From: Phosphitispora fastidiosa
GTDB lineage: Bacteria > Bacillota > Thermincolia > Thermincolales > UBA2595
Length of the DNA stretch: 64,000 nt
Assembly: GCF_019008365.1 (NCBI RefSeq)
Contig: NZ_JAHHUL010000020.1
Coordinates: 1-64,000, forward strand
Reading direction: 5' to 3'
Position numbers and translations under genes: made by a program. Positions 1 through 7,653 of this stretch are shown piece by piece (the stretch's first letter is position 1; every line of letters begins with the position of its first letter). Below the pieces are notes generated by a model that was not told the origin of the DNA, searched no databases, and worked only from the letters and a program-made list of their open reading frames with translations.

Positions 1-2
1 CA

Positions 3-116
3 GATGGTGAGAACACTAAGGAGGCCCATTGGAATTACTACATTTTCAGGGAAGCGATAGGAAGACCGTATAACCCCAAGGATATGACGGGTAATTATGA
101 TCATTTATCAAGGTAG
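3..116 (+). CDS. C-terminal fragment of an unidentified protein (cut by window edge)
   Basis: An open frame runs from the left edge to a TAG at 114-116 and encodes 37 residues ending NYDHLSR. It is rich in aromatic and charged residues and shows no motif I recognise. No start is visible inside the window, so only the tail of a longer protein is present. A structured stretch and a possible terminator follow before the convergent LysR gene. It could also be a chance open frame, because 37 codons is weak evidence. Confidence 0.4.
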   Translation, partial: DGENTKEAHWNYYIFREAIGRPYNPKDMTGNYDHLSR

Positions 117-150
117 GAAATAGTCTTACAGCAAGGAACGGTCGCTTATT

Positions 151-210
151 TAAGGGGGGTGGTAACCGCTTGGGAGCCCCGTTGTAGTAATTTTATCCAC
201 CCCTGCCTTA
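151..210 (+). other. Strong stem-loop of unknown function
   Basis: The arms at 151-162 and 197-210 pair over 12 positions: a 5-bp TAAGG/CCTTA stem and a 7-bp GGGGTGG/CCACCCC stem, separated by a 2-nt bulge. They enclose a loop of about 34 nt with a small inner GCT/AGC hairpin. It lies between the partial gene and the convergent LysR gene. I compared it by eye with tRNA-Sec and common riboswitch cores and found no convincing match. Confidence 0.4.
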
Positions 211-253
211 TTAAATTTTAATGATCAAAAAGCGCGGGTTTTGTCATGAGCTG

Positions 254-281
254 AAAAGAGCCTAATAGCTCTCTTTTTTTA
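254..281 (+). terminator. Possible terminator between convergent genes
   Basis: A 5-bp stem AGAGC/GCTCT (257-261, 268-272) is followed by C and seven T residues on the + strand. It overlaps the last codons of the minus-strand LysR gene and would end transcription of the upstream + strand unit. The stem is short, so the call is tentative. Confidence 0.4.
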
Positions 282-1146
282 TATGTGACAAAAAGGCCAA
301 TGCTGCCGGAGAAAGGTGAACTCCTTTGGGATAAATACAGAGCAGCTTCCGGTTCATTTGCAGCTCAGGAAAACTGGGGGCACATAAAAGGCCGGTCTGC
401 AGTTCCAGCCCCACGGTGAACCGGGACAGAAATGTAATCCCCATTCCGGCCATGACTGCCCTTTTCACAGCCTCGGTATCACCAAGGGTGACAACCCTGC
501 CGGGTTTGATCTGGACACGTTCCAGAATGGCTTCCAGGGCCTTTCTGGTGGCTGAACCCAATTCCCTCATGATAAAAACCTCTTTAGTGAGCAGTTCCGG
601 CTGAAAGACGGTCGTTTTAGACAAAGGATGGTCCGGACAAACTAAAAAAAGAATCTGGTCTTCAAGAATTGGTTCAATACACAGTCCCGGAGGGTCGGCA
701 ATTCCCGCAATAAAGGCCAGGTCGAAATCCCGGTTGGCAGCCCGGGCAGCGATTTCATCACTGCTGCCCAGTTCCAGGGAAGCCTCAATATTGGGATGCT
801 GCTTCAGAAAAGTAGCCAGTGGAGTAGGCAGTAAATAACTGCCCATAGTTGTGCAGGCGCCAATACTCAGCTTACCGATATGAAGGCCCTGTAATTCCTG
901 GAGGGTTCTGTCAGCCTCATCGGCCAGCCGCAACATCTGTTCAACATATTCAAACAACCTGCGGCCCGCTTCACTCAGGTAAACACCACGGCTGTGCCTG
1001 TTGAACAGGCTTATCCCTACTGATTTTTCAAGGGATTCAATCTGGCGTGACAGGGCCGGCTGAGTAATATGAAGTTTTTCGGCTCCTTTACTGAAGCTGC
1101 CGGATCTGGCGATTTCATAAAAAGCCCTGAGCTGGGATAACTCCAT
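262..1146 (-). CDS. LysR-family transcriptional regulator
   Basis: This 294-residue protein has the standard LysR layout: an N-terminal winged helix-turn-helix (residues about 1-60, with the recognition segment around ITQPALSRQIESLE) and a C-terminal periplasmic-binding-like co-inducer domain (about 90-290). It is transcribed divergently from selD, and only 123 bp separate the two starts. LysR regulators usually control the adjacent divergent gene. An 18-nt motif in this intergenic region recurs upstream of the membrane selenoprotein gene at 4301, so the regulon probably covers the selenoprotein genes. The co-inducer is unknown; a selenium, sulfur or redox signal is a guess from context. Confidence 0.9.
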   Translation of the reverse strand: MELSQLRAFYEIARSGSFSKGAEKLHITQPALSRQIESLEKSVGISLFNRHSRGVYLSEAGRRLFEYVEQMLRLADEADRTLQELQGLHIGKLSIGACTTMGSYLLPTPLATFLKQHPNIEASLELGSSDEIAARAANRDFDLAFIAGIADPPGLCIEPILEDQILFLVCPDHPLSKTTVFQPELLTKEVFIMRELGSATRKALEAILERVQIKPGRVVTLGDTEAVKRAVMAGMGITFLSRFTVGLELQTGLLCAPSFPELQMNRKLLCIYPKGVHLSPAALAFLSHIKKESY

Positions 1147-1195
1147 AAATCCACCACCTGATGATATAATGTATTATTATAGCTGCTATGATGAT

Positions 1196-1231
1196 TATGC
1201 ATTTCTATTATATCACTACATGTGGTAATAT
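1196..1231 (+). promoter_or_regulatory. Putative LysR operator and selD promoter
   Basis: The 18-mer TATGCATTTCTATTATAT at 1196-1213 lies in the LysR-selD divergent intergenic region and recurs with one mismatch at 4196-4213. Both copies are followed, at exactly 30 nt from the motif start, by a GG-TAANAT box (TAATAT here at 1226-1231) that could be a -10 element. No good -35 is visible, which suits an activator-dependent promoter. Binding by the neighbouring LysR protein is inferred. Confidence 0.55.
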
Positions 1232-1269
1232 GTAAAATATAAGTTCTGTGGGAAAAGAGGGTAATAGCA

Positions 1270-2313
1270 TTGAAAGAGAAACCTACTGTCAGGTTAACCA
1301 GTTTTTCGCCGGGTTCGGGCTGAGCCTGCAAAATAGATCCGGCGGATCTAAAACAGATTCTGACGAGCCTCCCCAAAATCAAGGATAAACGTTTTTATAC
1401 GGAGGGCGCTGATGATGCGGCGGTCTTTAAAGTCAGTGAAGAATTGGCAATGGTCCAGACCGTTGATTTTATCACCCCGGTTTTAAACGACCCCTACTCC
1501 TTTGGAGCAGTAGCAGCTGCAAATGCCTTAAGTGATATCTATGCCATGGGGGCGGAACCGGTTTTTGCTTTAAACATCGTCTGTTTTCCCGTAAAAAGCC
1601 TGGCTGTCAGTATCCTTGAGGAGATCCTGCGCGGCGGGGCTGATATTGCTTTAAAGGCCGGGGTCACCGTTGCAGGGGGACATTCTGTGGAAGACAATGC
1701 TCCCAAGTATGGGATGGCTGTTACGGGTACGGTAAATCCCGAAAAGCTGTTATTTAAAAAGGGGGCGCGGCCCGGTGATAAGCTGTACCTGACCAAGCCT
1801 TTAGGGTCAGGAATAATAACAACTGCCATCGACCGCGATTTAGCCGGTACAGAGCTGACAGCAAAGGTCTATGACCTGATGGTGGAGCTGAACCGTGGCG
1901 CAGCCACTGCAATGTTGGAAGTTGGTGTCAATGCCTGTACTGATGTGAGCGGGTTTGGCTTCCTGGGCCATCTTTATGAGATGTTAACAGCAGGTGGGAT
2001 AAGTGCGCAGATTTATACCGGCTCCGTACCGGTTATTGATGAGGTTTGGGACCTGGTCCGTTCCGGTATCGTACCAGCCGGAACTCATAATAATTATCGT
2101 TACCTGGCAGAAAAAGTGAAATCAGATAACGTAATGCCTGAAACCAGAACGGTTTTATGTGATTCCCAGACTTCGGGCGGATTGTTAATTGCAGTGACAC
2201 CGGAAAAGGCAGAGAAGCTGGAAGAGTCGCTGATTAGAGAAGGATGCCTGGCAGCGGCGTGTGTTGGGGAAATCACAGGCGGGCCTTCAGGTATTATTGA
2301 ACTTTTGCCATAG
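1270..2313 (+). CDS. selD: Selenide, water dikinase SelD (selenoprotein, Sec18)
   Basis: SelD makes selenophosphate from selenide and ATP, the selenium donor for Sec-tRNA and selenouridine. An uninterrupted ATG-initiated frame exists only from 1444, but the same frame reads back to a TTG at 1270 with a GAGG ribosome site at 1257-1260. It crosses one TGA at 1321-1323. The restored N-terminus carries GSG-U-A-C-K, the glycine-rich active-site loop in which E. coli SelD has Cys17 and Lys20; here Sec18 and Lys21 take those places. The full product is 347 residues, normal for SelD, with the GADDAAV metal/ATP region around residues 46-52. The DsrE-like selenoprotein gene follows after 51 bp. Sec-containing SelD is known in several bacteria. 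Confidence 0.95.
1321..1350 (+). promoter_or_regulatory. bSECIS element of selD
   Basis: The TGA at 1321 is followed by a perfect 7-bp stem TAGATCC/GGATCTA (1334-1340 and 1344-1350) closing a GGC loop. The loop starts 20 nt after the T of the TGA and begins with G, as expected for a SelB-binding bacterial SECIS. Confidence 0.8.
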
Positions 2314-2364
2314 CGCAAAAATACGCTGTCTGATGACAGATGGTGAAATGAAAGGAGGGATAAT

Positions 2365-2715
2365 GTGAAGTATCTTTTTATAGTTAATGACGGTCCCTAT
2401 GGAACAGAAAAGGCCTATAATGCACTTAGGCTGGCCATGGTCATGCAAAAAGAGGTTGCTGCCGATGTCAGGGTTTTTCTGATGGCTGATGCTGTTGGCA
2501 ATGCTGTAACAGGCCAGAATACGCCACAGGGTTATTATAATATTGAGCGCATGCTTAAGGGAATCCTGGTTAAAGGCGGGAAAGTCAAGTTGTGAGGGAC
2601 CTGTATGGACGCTCGGGGACTGAGCGAAGTACAAATGGTCGAGGGAACTGAAAGAAGCAACATGATAGAATTGGCCCATTGGATGGAAGAGGCGGACAAG
2701 GTTGCAACATTTTAG
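2365..2715 (+). CDS. DsrE-family selenoprotein (Sec77)
   Basis: The GTG start at 2365 follows an AAGGAGGG ribosome site. The frame meets TGA at 2593-2595 and then continues to TAG at 2713-2715, giving 116 residues. Residues 1-76 have the DsrE/YchN fold pattern (N-terminal beta strand, NDGPYGTEKAYNALRLA). The segment after the stop reads G-T-C-M-D-A-R-G, exactly where DsrE-like proteins carry a C-G-T-C redox or sulfur-transfer site, so the TGA is Sec in a U-x-x-C motif. The tail (HWMEEADKVATF) is also typical. The family moves sulfur or handles thiol redox; the substrate here is unknown. A Sec form of DsrE-like proteins has been described from sequence surveys. Ending the gene at the TGA would remove the active site. 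Confidence 0.92.
2593..2626 (+). promoter_or_regulatory. bSECIS element of the DsrE-like selenoprotein
   Basis: After the TGA at 2593, the 5-bp stem CGCTC/GAGCG (2610-2614, 2622-2626) closes the 7-nt loop GGGGACT. The loop starts 22 nt from the TGA and begins with G. Its geometry matches the selD element (20 nt) and the 5267 element (21 nt). Confidence 0.75.
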
Positions 2716-2736
2716 CCAGGGTCCAAACATTCAGTT

Positions 2737-2765
2737 TTTACCGGAGGCTGCAGGCCTCCGGTAAA
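2737..2765 (+). other. 12-bp perfect hairpin upstream of lpdA
   Basis: The arms at 2737-2748 and 2754-2765 (core ACCGGAGGC/GCCTCCGGT) are perfectly complementary around a TGCAG loop. The hairpin ends five bases before the lpdA ribosome site AAGGAGG. No T-run follows on the + strand, so it is more likely an mRNA processing, stabilising or partial attenuation structure than a full terminator. A T-run precedes it, so it could terminate minus-strand transcription. Confidence 0.6.
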
Positions 2766-2784
2766 GTTTAAGGAGGTAAAAACT

Positions 2785-4164
2785 ATGGCTTACAAAATAG
2801 TCATTCTGGGTGGAGGACCGGGAGGTTATGTGGCTGCCATCAGGGCTGCACAACTGGGTGCAAAGGTCATGGTGGTGGAAAAAGACCGTTTGGGCGGAAC
2901 CTGCCTTAACAGGGGCTGCATTCCTACCAAGGCGTTGGTTTCCGGGACGGAAGTACTCCGAGGCCTTAGAAATAGTCGGGAATTTGGCATTGATGCCGGT
3001 AACCCGGTGATAGATTTTCCCCGTTTCATGAAGCGCAAGGACCAGGTGGTCCAAAGACTGGTTACCGGTATCAACTACCTGTTTAAAAAGCACAAGATTG
3101 AGACAGTAAAAGGCACCGGAAAACTGTTGTCTCCAAACAGTGTTCAAATTGACAAGGAGGATGGCAGCAGTGAAAAGGTACAGGCTGAGAACATAATTAT
3201 AGCAACCGGCTCCAGACCGGCTGTCAATCCCTCATGGGGTTATGACGGGACAACAGTGTTAACAAGTGATGAAATCCTTAACCTGACGGAATGCCCTAAG
3301 AGCTTGCTCATAATCGGCGGCGGAGTCATTGGGTGTGAATTTGCCGGTATTTTTGCGGAGCTTGGCGCCGAGGTTACCATTGTGGAAATAATGCCTTCAA
3401 TACTCAGCGGTATCGACAAGGAAGCGGCCAGGTTAATGCAGACTCTCTTTAAAAAGCAGGGGATTACTCTAAAGACCGGAACCGGAATCCAACAAGTAAC
3501 CAAGGGTCAGGATGGTGTTGCGGTGACACTGGAGACCGGGGAGGAAATCAGGGCTGATCAGATGCTGGTTTCTGTTGGGCGGGCTTTTAATACTGAAGGT
3601 ATAGGTCTGGACAATGTTGGTGTGAAGACCGGCCTCAAGGGCGAAATACCGGTCAATTCCAGGATGCAGACCGGTGTCGGGAATATCTACGCCATTGGTG
3701 ATGTAACCAATAAGATACAGCTTGCCCATGTGGCCTCAGCCCAGGGTATTGCTGCAGTGGAAAATATCATGGGTATGGAAACTGAAATGGACTATACTGT
3801 GGTGCCCAACTGTATTTTTTCTTATCCGGAAGTGGCTTCAGTTGGGATAACCGGCCAAATGGCTGAAGAGCAGGGTATTGCCGCAAAAGCAGGAAAATTT
3901 CCTTTTATGGCTGTCGGCAGGGCTCTGGCAGCAGGACAGGCAGAAGGCTTTGTAAAAATCATTGCAGACCCGGTAACTGATAAAATTCTTGGGGTAACAA
4001 TTGTCGGACCACATGCGTCAGATCTGATAGCTGAAGCAGCCCTGGCAGTAAAACTGGGGGCAACTGCTGCCCAGCTTGCCGGTACAATCCATGCTCATCC
4101 TACCTTGGCGGAAGCAGTAATGGAAGCCGCAGAGGCTGTACATGGACGCAGCATTCATATTTGA
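2785..4164 (+). CDS. lpdA: Dihydrolipoamide dehydrogenase-family flavoprotein
   Basis: This 459-residue, two-dinucleotide-binding flavin disulfide reductase has an FAD site GGGPGGY (9-15), a redox disulfide at Cys40 and Cys45 (GGTCLNRGCIPTKA), a central NAD site (IIGGGVIGCEFAGIFAELGA), and the C-terminal dimer motif with active-site His-Glu (HAHPTLAEAVMEAA). The start is ATG with AAGGAGG. It normally passes electrons between dihydrolipoyl groups and NAD. No lipoyl-bearing or 2-oxoacid dehydrogenase gene is in the window. Its position between two selenoprotein genes suggests it serves a local thiol or selenol substrate instead, which is an inference. Confidence 0.92.
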   Translation: MAYKIVILGGGPGGYVAAIRAAQLGAKVMVVEKDRLGGTCLNRGCIPTKALVSGTEVLRGLRNSREFGIDAGNPVIDFPRFMKRKDQVVQRLVTGINYLFKKHKIETVKGTGKLLSPNSVQIDKEDGSSEKVQAENIIIATGSRPAVNPSWGYDGTTVLTSDEILNLTECPKSLLIIGGGVIGCEFAGIFAELGAEVTIVEIMPSILSGIDKEAARLMQTLFKKQGITLKTGTGIQQVTKGQDGVAVTLETGEEIRADQMLVSVGRAFNTEGIGLDNVGVKTGLKGEIPVNSRMQTGVGNIYAIGDVTNKIQLAHVASAQGIAAVENIMGMETEMDYTVVPNCIFSYPEVASVGITGQMAEEQGIAAKAGKFPFMAVGRALAAGQAEGFVKIIADPVTDKILGVTIVGPHASDLIAEAALAVKLGATAAQLAGTIHAHPTLAEAVMEAAEAVHGRSIHI

Positions 4165-4195
4165 TATGTTAATCTGTCATAACTAATATGATAAA

Positions 4196-4231
4196 TATGC
4201 ATTTCAATTATATTTAAGGTTATGGTAAGAT
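4196..4231 (+). promoter_or_regulatory. Second copy of the LysR-type operator, upstream of the membrane selenoprotein
   Basis: TATGCATTTCAATTATAT (4196-4213) matches the selD upstream motif in 17 of 18 positions. A GG-TAAGAT box (4226-4231) stands at the same 30-nt offset as the TAATAT box upstream of selD. This suggests a second promoter for 4301-7500 under the same regulator. Confidence 0.55.
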
Positions 4232-4300
4232 AGGAACAACTTTAAAGGTAGGCCCGCAAGTACTACTATAAAAAGTACTACAGAAAGGAGAAAGTATCTA

Positions 4301-5425
4301 ATGAAGTTTAATCCATTCAAATTCCAGGTACCTTTGGCTGCAGGAGGTATCACACTAATGGCCTTTAATTATCTGCAGTTTGCCGTACCTCATGGAGAGG
4401 GACTAATCAAATTGTCAGATATGCCCTGGGGAGGGTTTAGTACAGTTCAAAATCTGTTGTACCTTTTTTTAACCGGAATTATGTTGACTTTTACAGTGAT
4501 TAGCTTGGTATCCACAGTTGTTCTTTTGAAAAGTTTAACAGTATGGCTTTTTAACAGGGAGGAATACAACGCTTTCATGAATGGGCCGCCCACCATGAGT
4601 ATTGGTATTTTTGTTCCCATTGCCTCCATGTCAATGATTGCAAATGTGGTTTTGGCTCCCTTGGCTTTTTTTATCCCTCAAATATCGTCAAATCTGCAAT
4701 CTTTGATGCTGCCCGGCTTTATTCTCTTTGGTTGTCTCTGGTTTATTCTGTTTACACTTGAATTCAAGTTTCTGAAGAACTGGTTAACCCGGCCGCTTGA
4801 TGGAGCGAAATTGAATTTTGTGTGGCTGCTTGATGTCTTCGCCTTCGGTCTGGTTAATCTGACCGGTACCGGCATAGCCTCCATGTCAGCCAACAAAGAG
4901 CTTTCGTCTATAGCTGCCTTCGGGTCTCTGCTGGCTTTGAGTGTTGGTTTGTTTTTACTGGTAACTAAACTTAGTTATTTAGTTTACCTGCAGCTAAAAT
5001 CTGTCAGTCTGCCGCAGAACCCCGTACTGCCCAGTTATTTCATTATGATTCCAATTACCTGTCTGTTTGGCATAAGTCTCCTGAGGTTTACAGATTATTT
5101 GCAGGTGCATTTTGGCTTTAATACAGAGGTTATCTCGTTCTTTTTAATCAATTTTTCATATGTCGCTGCAATTGGCTGGGGGATTTTCAGTGTTTATTTA
5201 CTCAGCAGCTACTTTAAGGAATATTTCTATAGCAGTGAATTTTCCGCAACCCAGTGGGCGATGGTCTGAGCTTTCGTTGGCTCCCAAGTTTTGGGGGTTT
5301 ATGTGTACGCAAATTATTTTCCCAATGCAGTACTTTCTGCCGTAAACTATATCAGCGTTATATTTGCATCAATCATGTATGCTGTTGTTTTTGGCAAGTT
5401 CTATCAAGCCCATAAAGTTAAGTGA
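4301..5425 (+). CDS. Polytopic membrane selenoprotein (Sec323), TsoY-like
   Basis: The frame starts at an ATG behind GAAAGGAGA, meets TGA at 5267-5269 and continues to TGA at 5423-5425, giving 374 residues. It has about ten hydrophobic segments along its whole length. The extension after the internal stop (U-AFVGSQVLGVYVYANYF, then a further hydrophobic helix and a basic tail) completes the last membrane segments, so the TGA is read as Sec323 rather than a stop. From memory, it resembles a family that NCBI calls TsoY (three-selenoprotein operon), whose biochemical role is not established. The long hydrophobic bundle could be a transporter or a quinone/heme-linked subunit. It is followed after 42 bp by the heme b and Fe-S genes. 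Confidence 0.85.
5267..5297 (+). promoter_or_regulatory. bSECIS element of the membrane selenoprotein
   Basis: The stem CTCCCAA/TTGGGGG (5281-5287, 5291-5297, one T-G pair) closes a GTT loop. The loop starts 21 nt after the TGA and begins with G, matching the other two elements. Confidence 0.75.
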
Positions 5426-5467
5426 ATAGGAGAAACAGCTCCCAATATAATTAAGTGGGGTGGTTAG

Positions 5468-6253
5468 ATGGATTCAGGTGTAGTTCTCTACTACAAGCCC
5501 TGGACAATATTCTGGGTAATTCAGTCTCTTGGACTACTACTATTAATAGTAGGATTGGTCAATAAATTCTCCTTTTATTTCAGCGGAAAAGGCAGACTAC
5601 TTTATCGACAGCCTGACTGCAGAGCAATGTTCGCCGCCTTTTTCCGGGAAGTATTGTTTCAGAAACATATAGCCCAAAGAAGCTTTTTGCGCTGGTCAGT
5701 TCATATGCTGGTTTTTTGGGGCTTTATCGGACTAATGTCTCTCTCGGCAATAGCGGTGGCTTTGGAGACCGTTATTCCGGAAAGCTCCGGCATCAGCCAA
5801 TATATGCTTCACGGCCAGGGCCACAACTATTATAAGCTGGCCGGAGACCTTTTTGGACTAATGCTGTTAGCCGGGGTGGCAGCTGCTTTCCTGAGAAGGT
5901 TTGTTTTCCGGGCCGAACAACTAAATACAGACTCTACTGATACGATAACATTGGTTTTTCTGTTTCTGTTGGTGATTACCGGGTTCTTCCTGGAGGCTGT
6001 GCGGATTGCGCTGTCCGGACCTGTACCCGGACTGGAGTATTCCTTTATTGGATACCGGTTGTCTGGATTTGCTTTATTTAAGGGGGAGTGGGTTCGTGCT
6101 GCGGCATCTGTGATCTGGATTACGCATGCCGTACTTACTGCCGCCATGTTGGCTTATTTTCCCCACAGCAAGTTTATGCACATCATCAATAGTCCGGCAG
6201 AAATTATCTTAAATGCTTCCGAAGAACGGGTAAGGGGTGATTTATATATATGA
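5468..6253 (+). CDS. NarI/DsrM-like heme b membrane subunit
   Basis: This 261-residue integral membrane protein has about five to six hydrophobic segments. Histidines inside or at the ends of helices (around HMLVFWGF, HGQGHNYYKL, WITHAVL) are placed like the heme ligands of respiratory nitrate reductase gamma and DsrM proteins. The stop overlaps the ATG of the Fe-S gene (ATGA), so the two are translationally coupled. As a DsrM-like subunit it would move electrons between the quinone pool and its Fe-S partner. Direction and substrate are unknown. Confidence 0.85.
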   Translation: MDSGVVLYYKPWTIFWVIQSLGLLLLIVGLVNKFSFYFSGKGRLLYRQPDCRAMFAAFFREVLFQKHIAQRSFLRWSVHMLVFWGFIGLMSLSAIAVALETVIPESSGISQYMLHGQGHNYYKLAGDLFGLMLLAGVAAAFLRRFVFRAEQLNTDSTDTITLVFLFLLVITGFFLEAVRIALSGPVPGLEYSFIGYRLSGFALFKGEWVRAAASVIWITHAVLTAAMLAYFPHSKFMHIINSPAEIILNASEERVRGDLYI

Positions 6254-7500
6254 AAAAGAGTAATAGTAAAATACCTTTGGATAAATTAAGTCCCCGCCGG
6301 TTGATGTGCCTGGATGCCTGTACCAGGTGCGGAGAATGTCAGAATTGGTGCCCGGTGTATAGTCTTACGGAAAATGAAAAAGTTACTCCCAGGGCTAAAA
6401 TAAAGAATTTCAAGTCTATCTTAAAAGCGCAGAACGGATTTCTGGGATTATTCAAATCTGACATTAGTCAGGATACCCTGTCAGACTTTTTGACAGGTCT
6501 GTATGAGTGTTCCTGCTGCAACCAGTGCCATTTCGTCTGTCCGTCAAGAATTGATACTGTTGAATTATGGGAAGATGTCCGGGAGGCCATGTTCAGGTCC
6601 GGATTAGGGCCAATTCCTGAACAAAGAACCTTCTGTGAGAATCTGGTCAAATTCGGGAATCCCTATAAAAAGGAACAGTCAGCCCGGACCGACTGGATAG
6701 AAGCCGGCCTTCAGGATGGAACACTGCTGTCCAGGCCGGAACTGATTACGGAAAATAAGGCTTCCGTGCTGCTGTTTATAGGTTGTACAGCAACCTTTGA
6801 TGAAAAGGTAAGCAGAATTGCCAAACATACGGTTAATATCCTTAACGAGGCAGGAGTTAAGTTTGGGATTTTGGGGACAGCGGAAAACTGCTGTTATGGC
6901 AAGCTGCGCCGGATGGGAGATCCGACCTTTAAACAGTTGGCACAGCAAAACATCGAAAAGCTGAACAGTTTGGGATTTGATACTCTGGTTTCTGCATGTG
7001 CAGGGTGTTTTAAAACCCTTAACGCTGATTATCCCAAGGTTGGGGAGCAAAAATATAAGATTTATCATCTTTCTGAGTATCTTGACATTCTAATCCGGCA
7101 GGGACAAATCAAGTTAAAGGAGCCTATTCCAGGAAAAGTCACCTACCATGACCCCTGCCTGCTGGGACGGCACAACAATATTTACGACGCCCCGCGCCGG
7201 GTGGTTGAGGCAATTCCCGGAATGGAGTTCGTTGAAATGGAAAAAACCAGGCAGTTCTCAAGGTGCTGCGGGGTCGGCGGAGGCCTGAAGATTGCTAACC
7301 ACGATTTGCAGGAAGCGGCATCGGTCCGCCGCATCAGAGATGCTGAGGAAACCGGAGCCGAGTATCTGACAACTCCATGCCCGACCTGCTTTTCAGGACT
7401 GTCAGGCGGCGCCTCAATAGCTGAATCAAAACTTAAAGTTATTCATATGGCAGAACTGGTGGCCAGGGCAATGGGAATTGCAACTGCTTCAAAAGACTAA
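6250..7500 (+). CDS. HdrD/DsrK-like Fe-S oxidoreductase
   Basis: This 416-residue protein has two ferredoxin-type [4Fe-4S] motifs, the first at Cys24, Cys27, Cys30 and Cys34 and the second around YECSCCNQCHFVCPS. Two CCG (DUF3483/cysteine-rich) domains follow: one with NCCYGKLRRMG and CAGC, the other with HDPCLLGR, RCCGVGGG and CPTC. This is the heterodisulfide reductase D / DsrK layout. CCG domains can bind a noncubane cluster that cleaves disulfide-type bonds. With the preceding heme b subunit it forms a DsrMK-like pair, possibly linking quinone to a thiol, persulfide or selenol carried by the DsrE-like selenoprotein. All cysteines are TGT/TGC; no Sec codon was found. Confidence 0.88.
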   Translation: MKKSNSKIPLDKLSPRRLMCLDACTRCGECQNWCPVYSLTENEKVTPRAKIKNFKSILKAQNGFLGLFKSDISQDTLSDFLTGLYECSCCNQCHFVCPSRIDTVELWEDVREAMFRSGLGPIPEQRTFCENLVKFGNPYKKEQSARTDWIEAGLQDGTLLSRPELITENKASVLLFIGCTATFDEKVSRIAKHTVNILNEAGVKFGILGTAENCCYGKLRRMGDPTFKQLAQQNIEKLNSLGFDTLVSACAGCFKTLNADYPKVGEQKYKIYHLSEYLDILIRQGQIKLKEPIPGKVTYHDPCLLGRHNNIYDAPRRVVEAIPGMEFVEMEKTRQFSRCCGVGGGLKIANHDLQEAASVRRIRDAEETGAEYLTTPCPTCFSGLSGGASIAESKLKVIHMAELVARAMGIATASKD

Positions 7501-7653
7501 AATTCGAAAAAACTTCCCACATATCTACAATCATTTCGGCCGGAAAATAGAGGGATTCCCCCGCTATATAACGAAAAAAAAGTAAGCTCCGAACAAAATT
7601 CAGACAATTCGTAAAAATTATGAATTAATAGAAAAGGGGATTCCGAAAAACAA

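Noticed and set aside
120-285. A tRNA-Sec gene near selD
   Set aside because: There is no TCA anticodon loop, no acceptor pairing and no CCA end in this stretch.
1444-2313. SelD starting at the internal ATG 1444
   Set aside because: This start removes the catalytic loop; the frame continues upstream through a single TGA to a TTG with a ribosome site and restores a full-length SelD.
2593-5269. The in-frame TGA codons at 2593 and 5267 as nonsense mutations or pseudogenes
   Set aside because: Both frames continue with family-like sequence to a normal stop, each TGA has a SECIS-like hairpin at the right distance, and selD lies in the same cluster.
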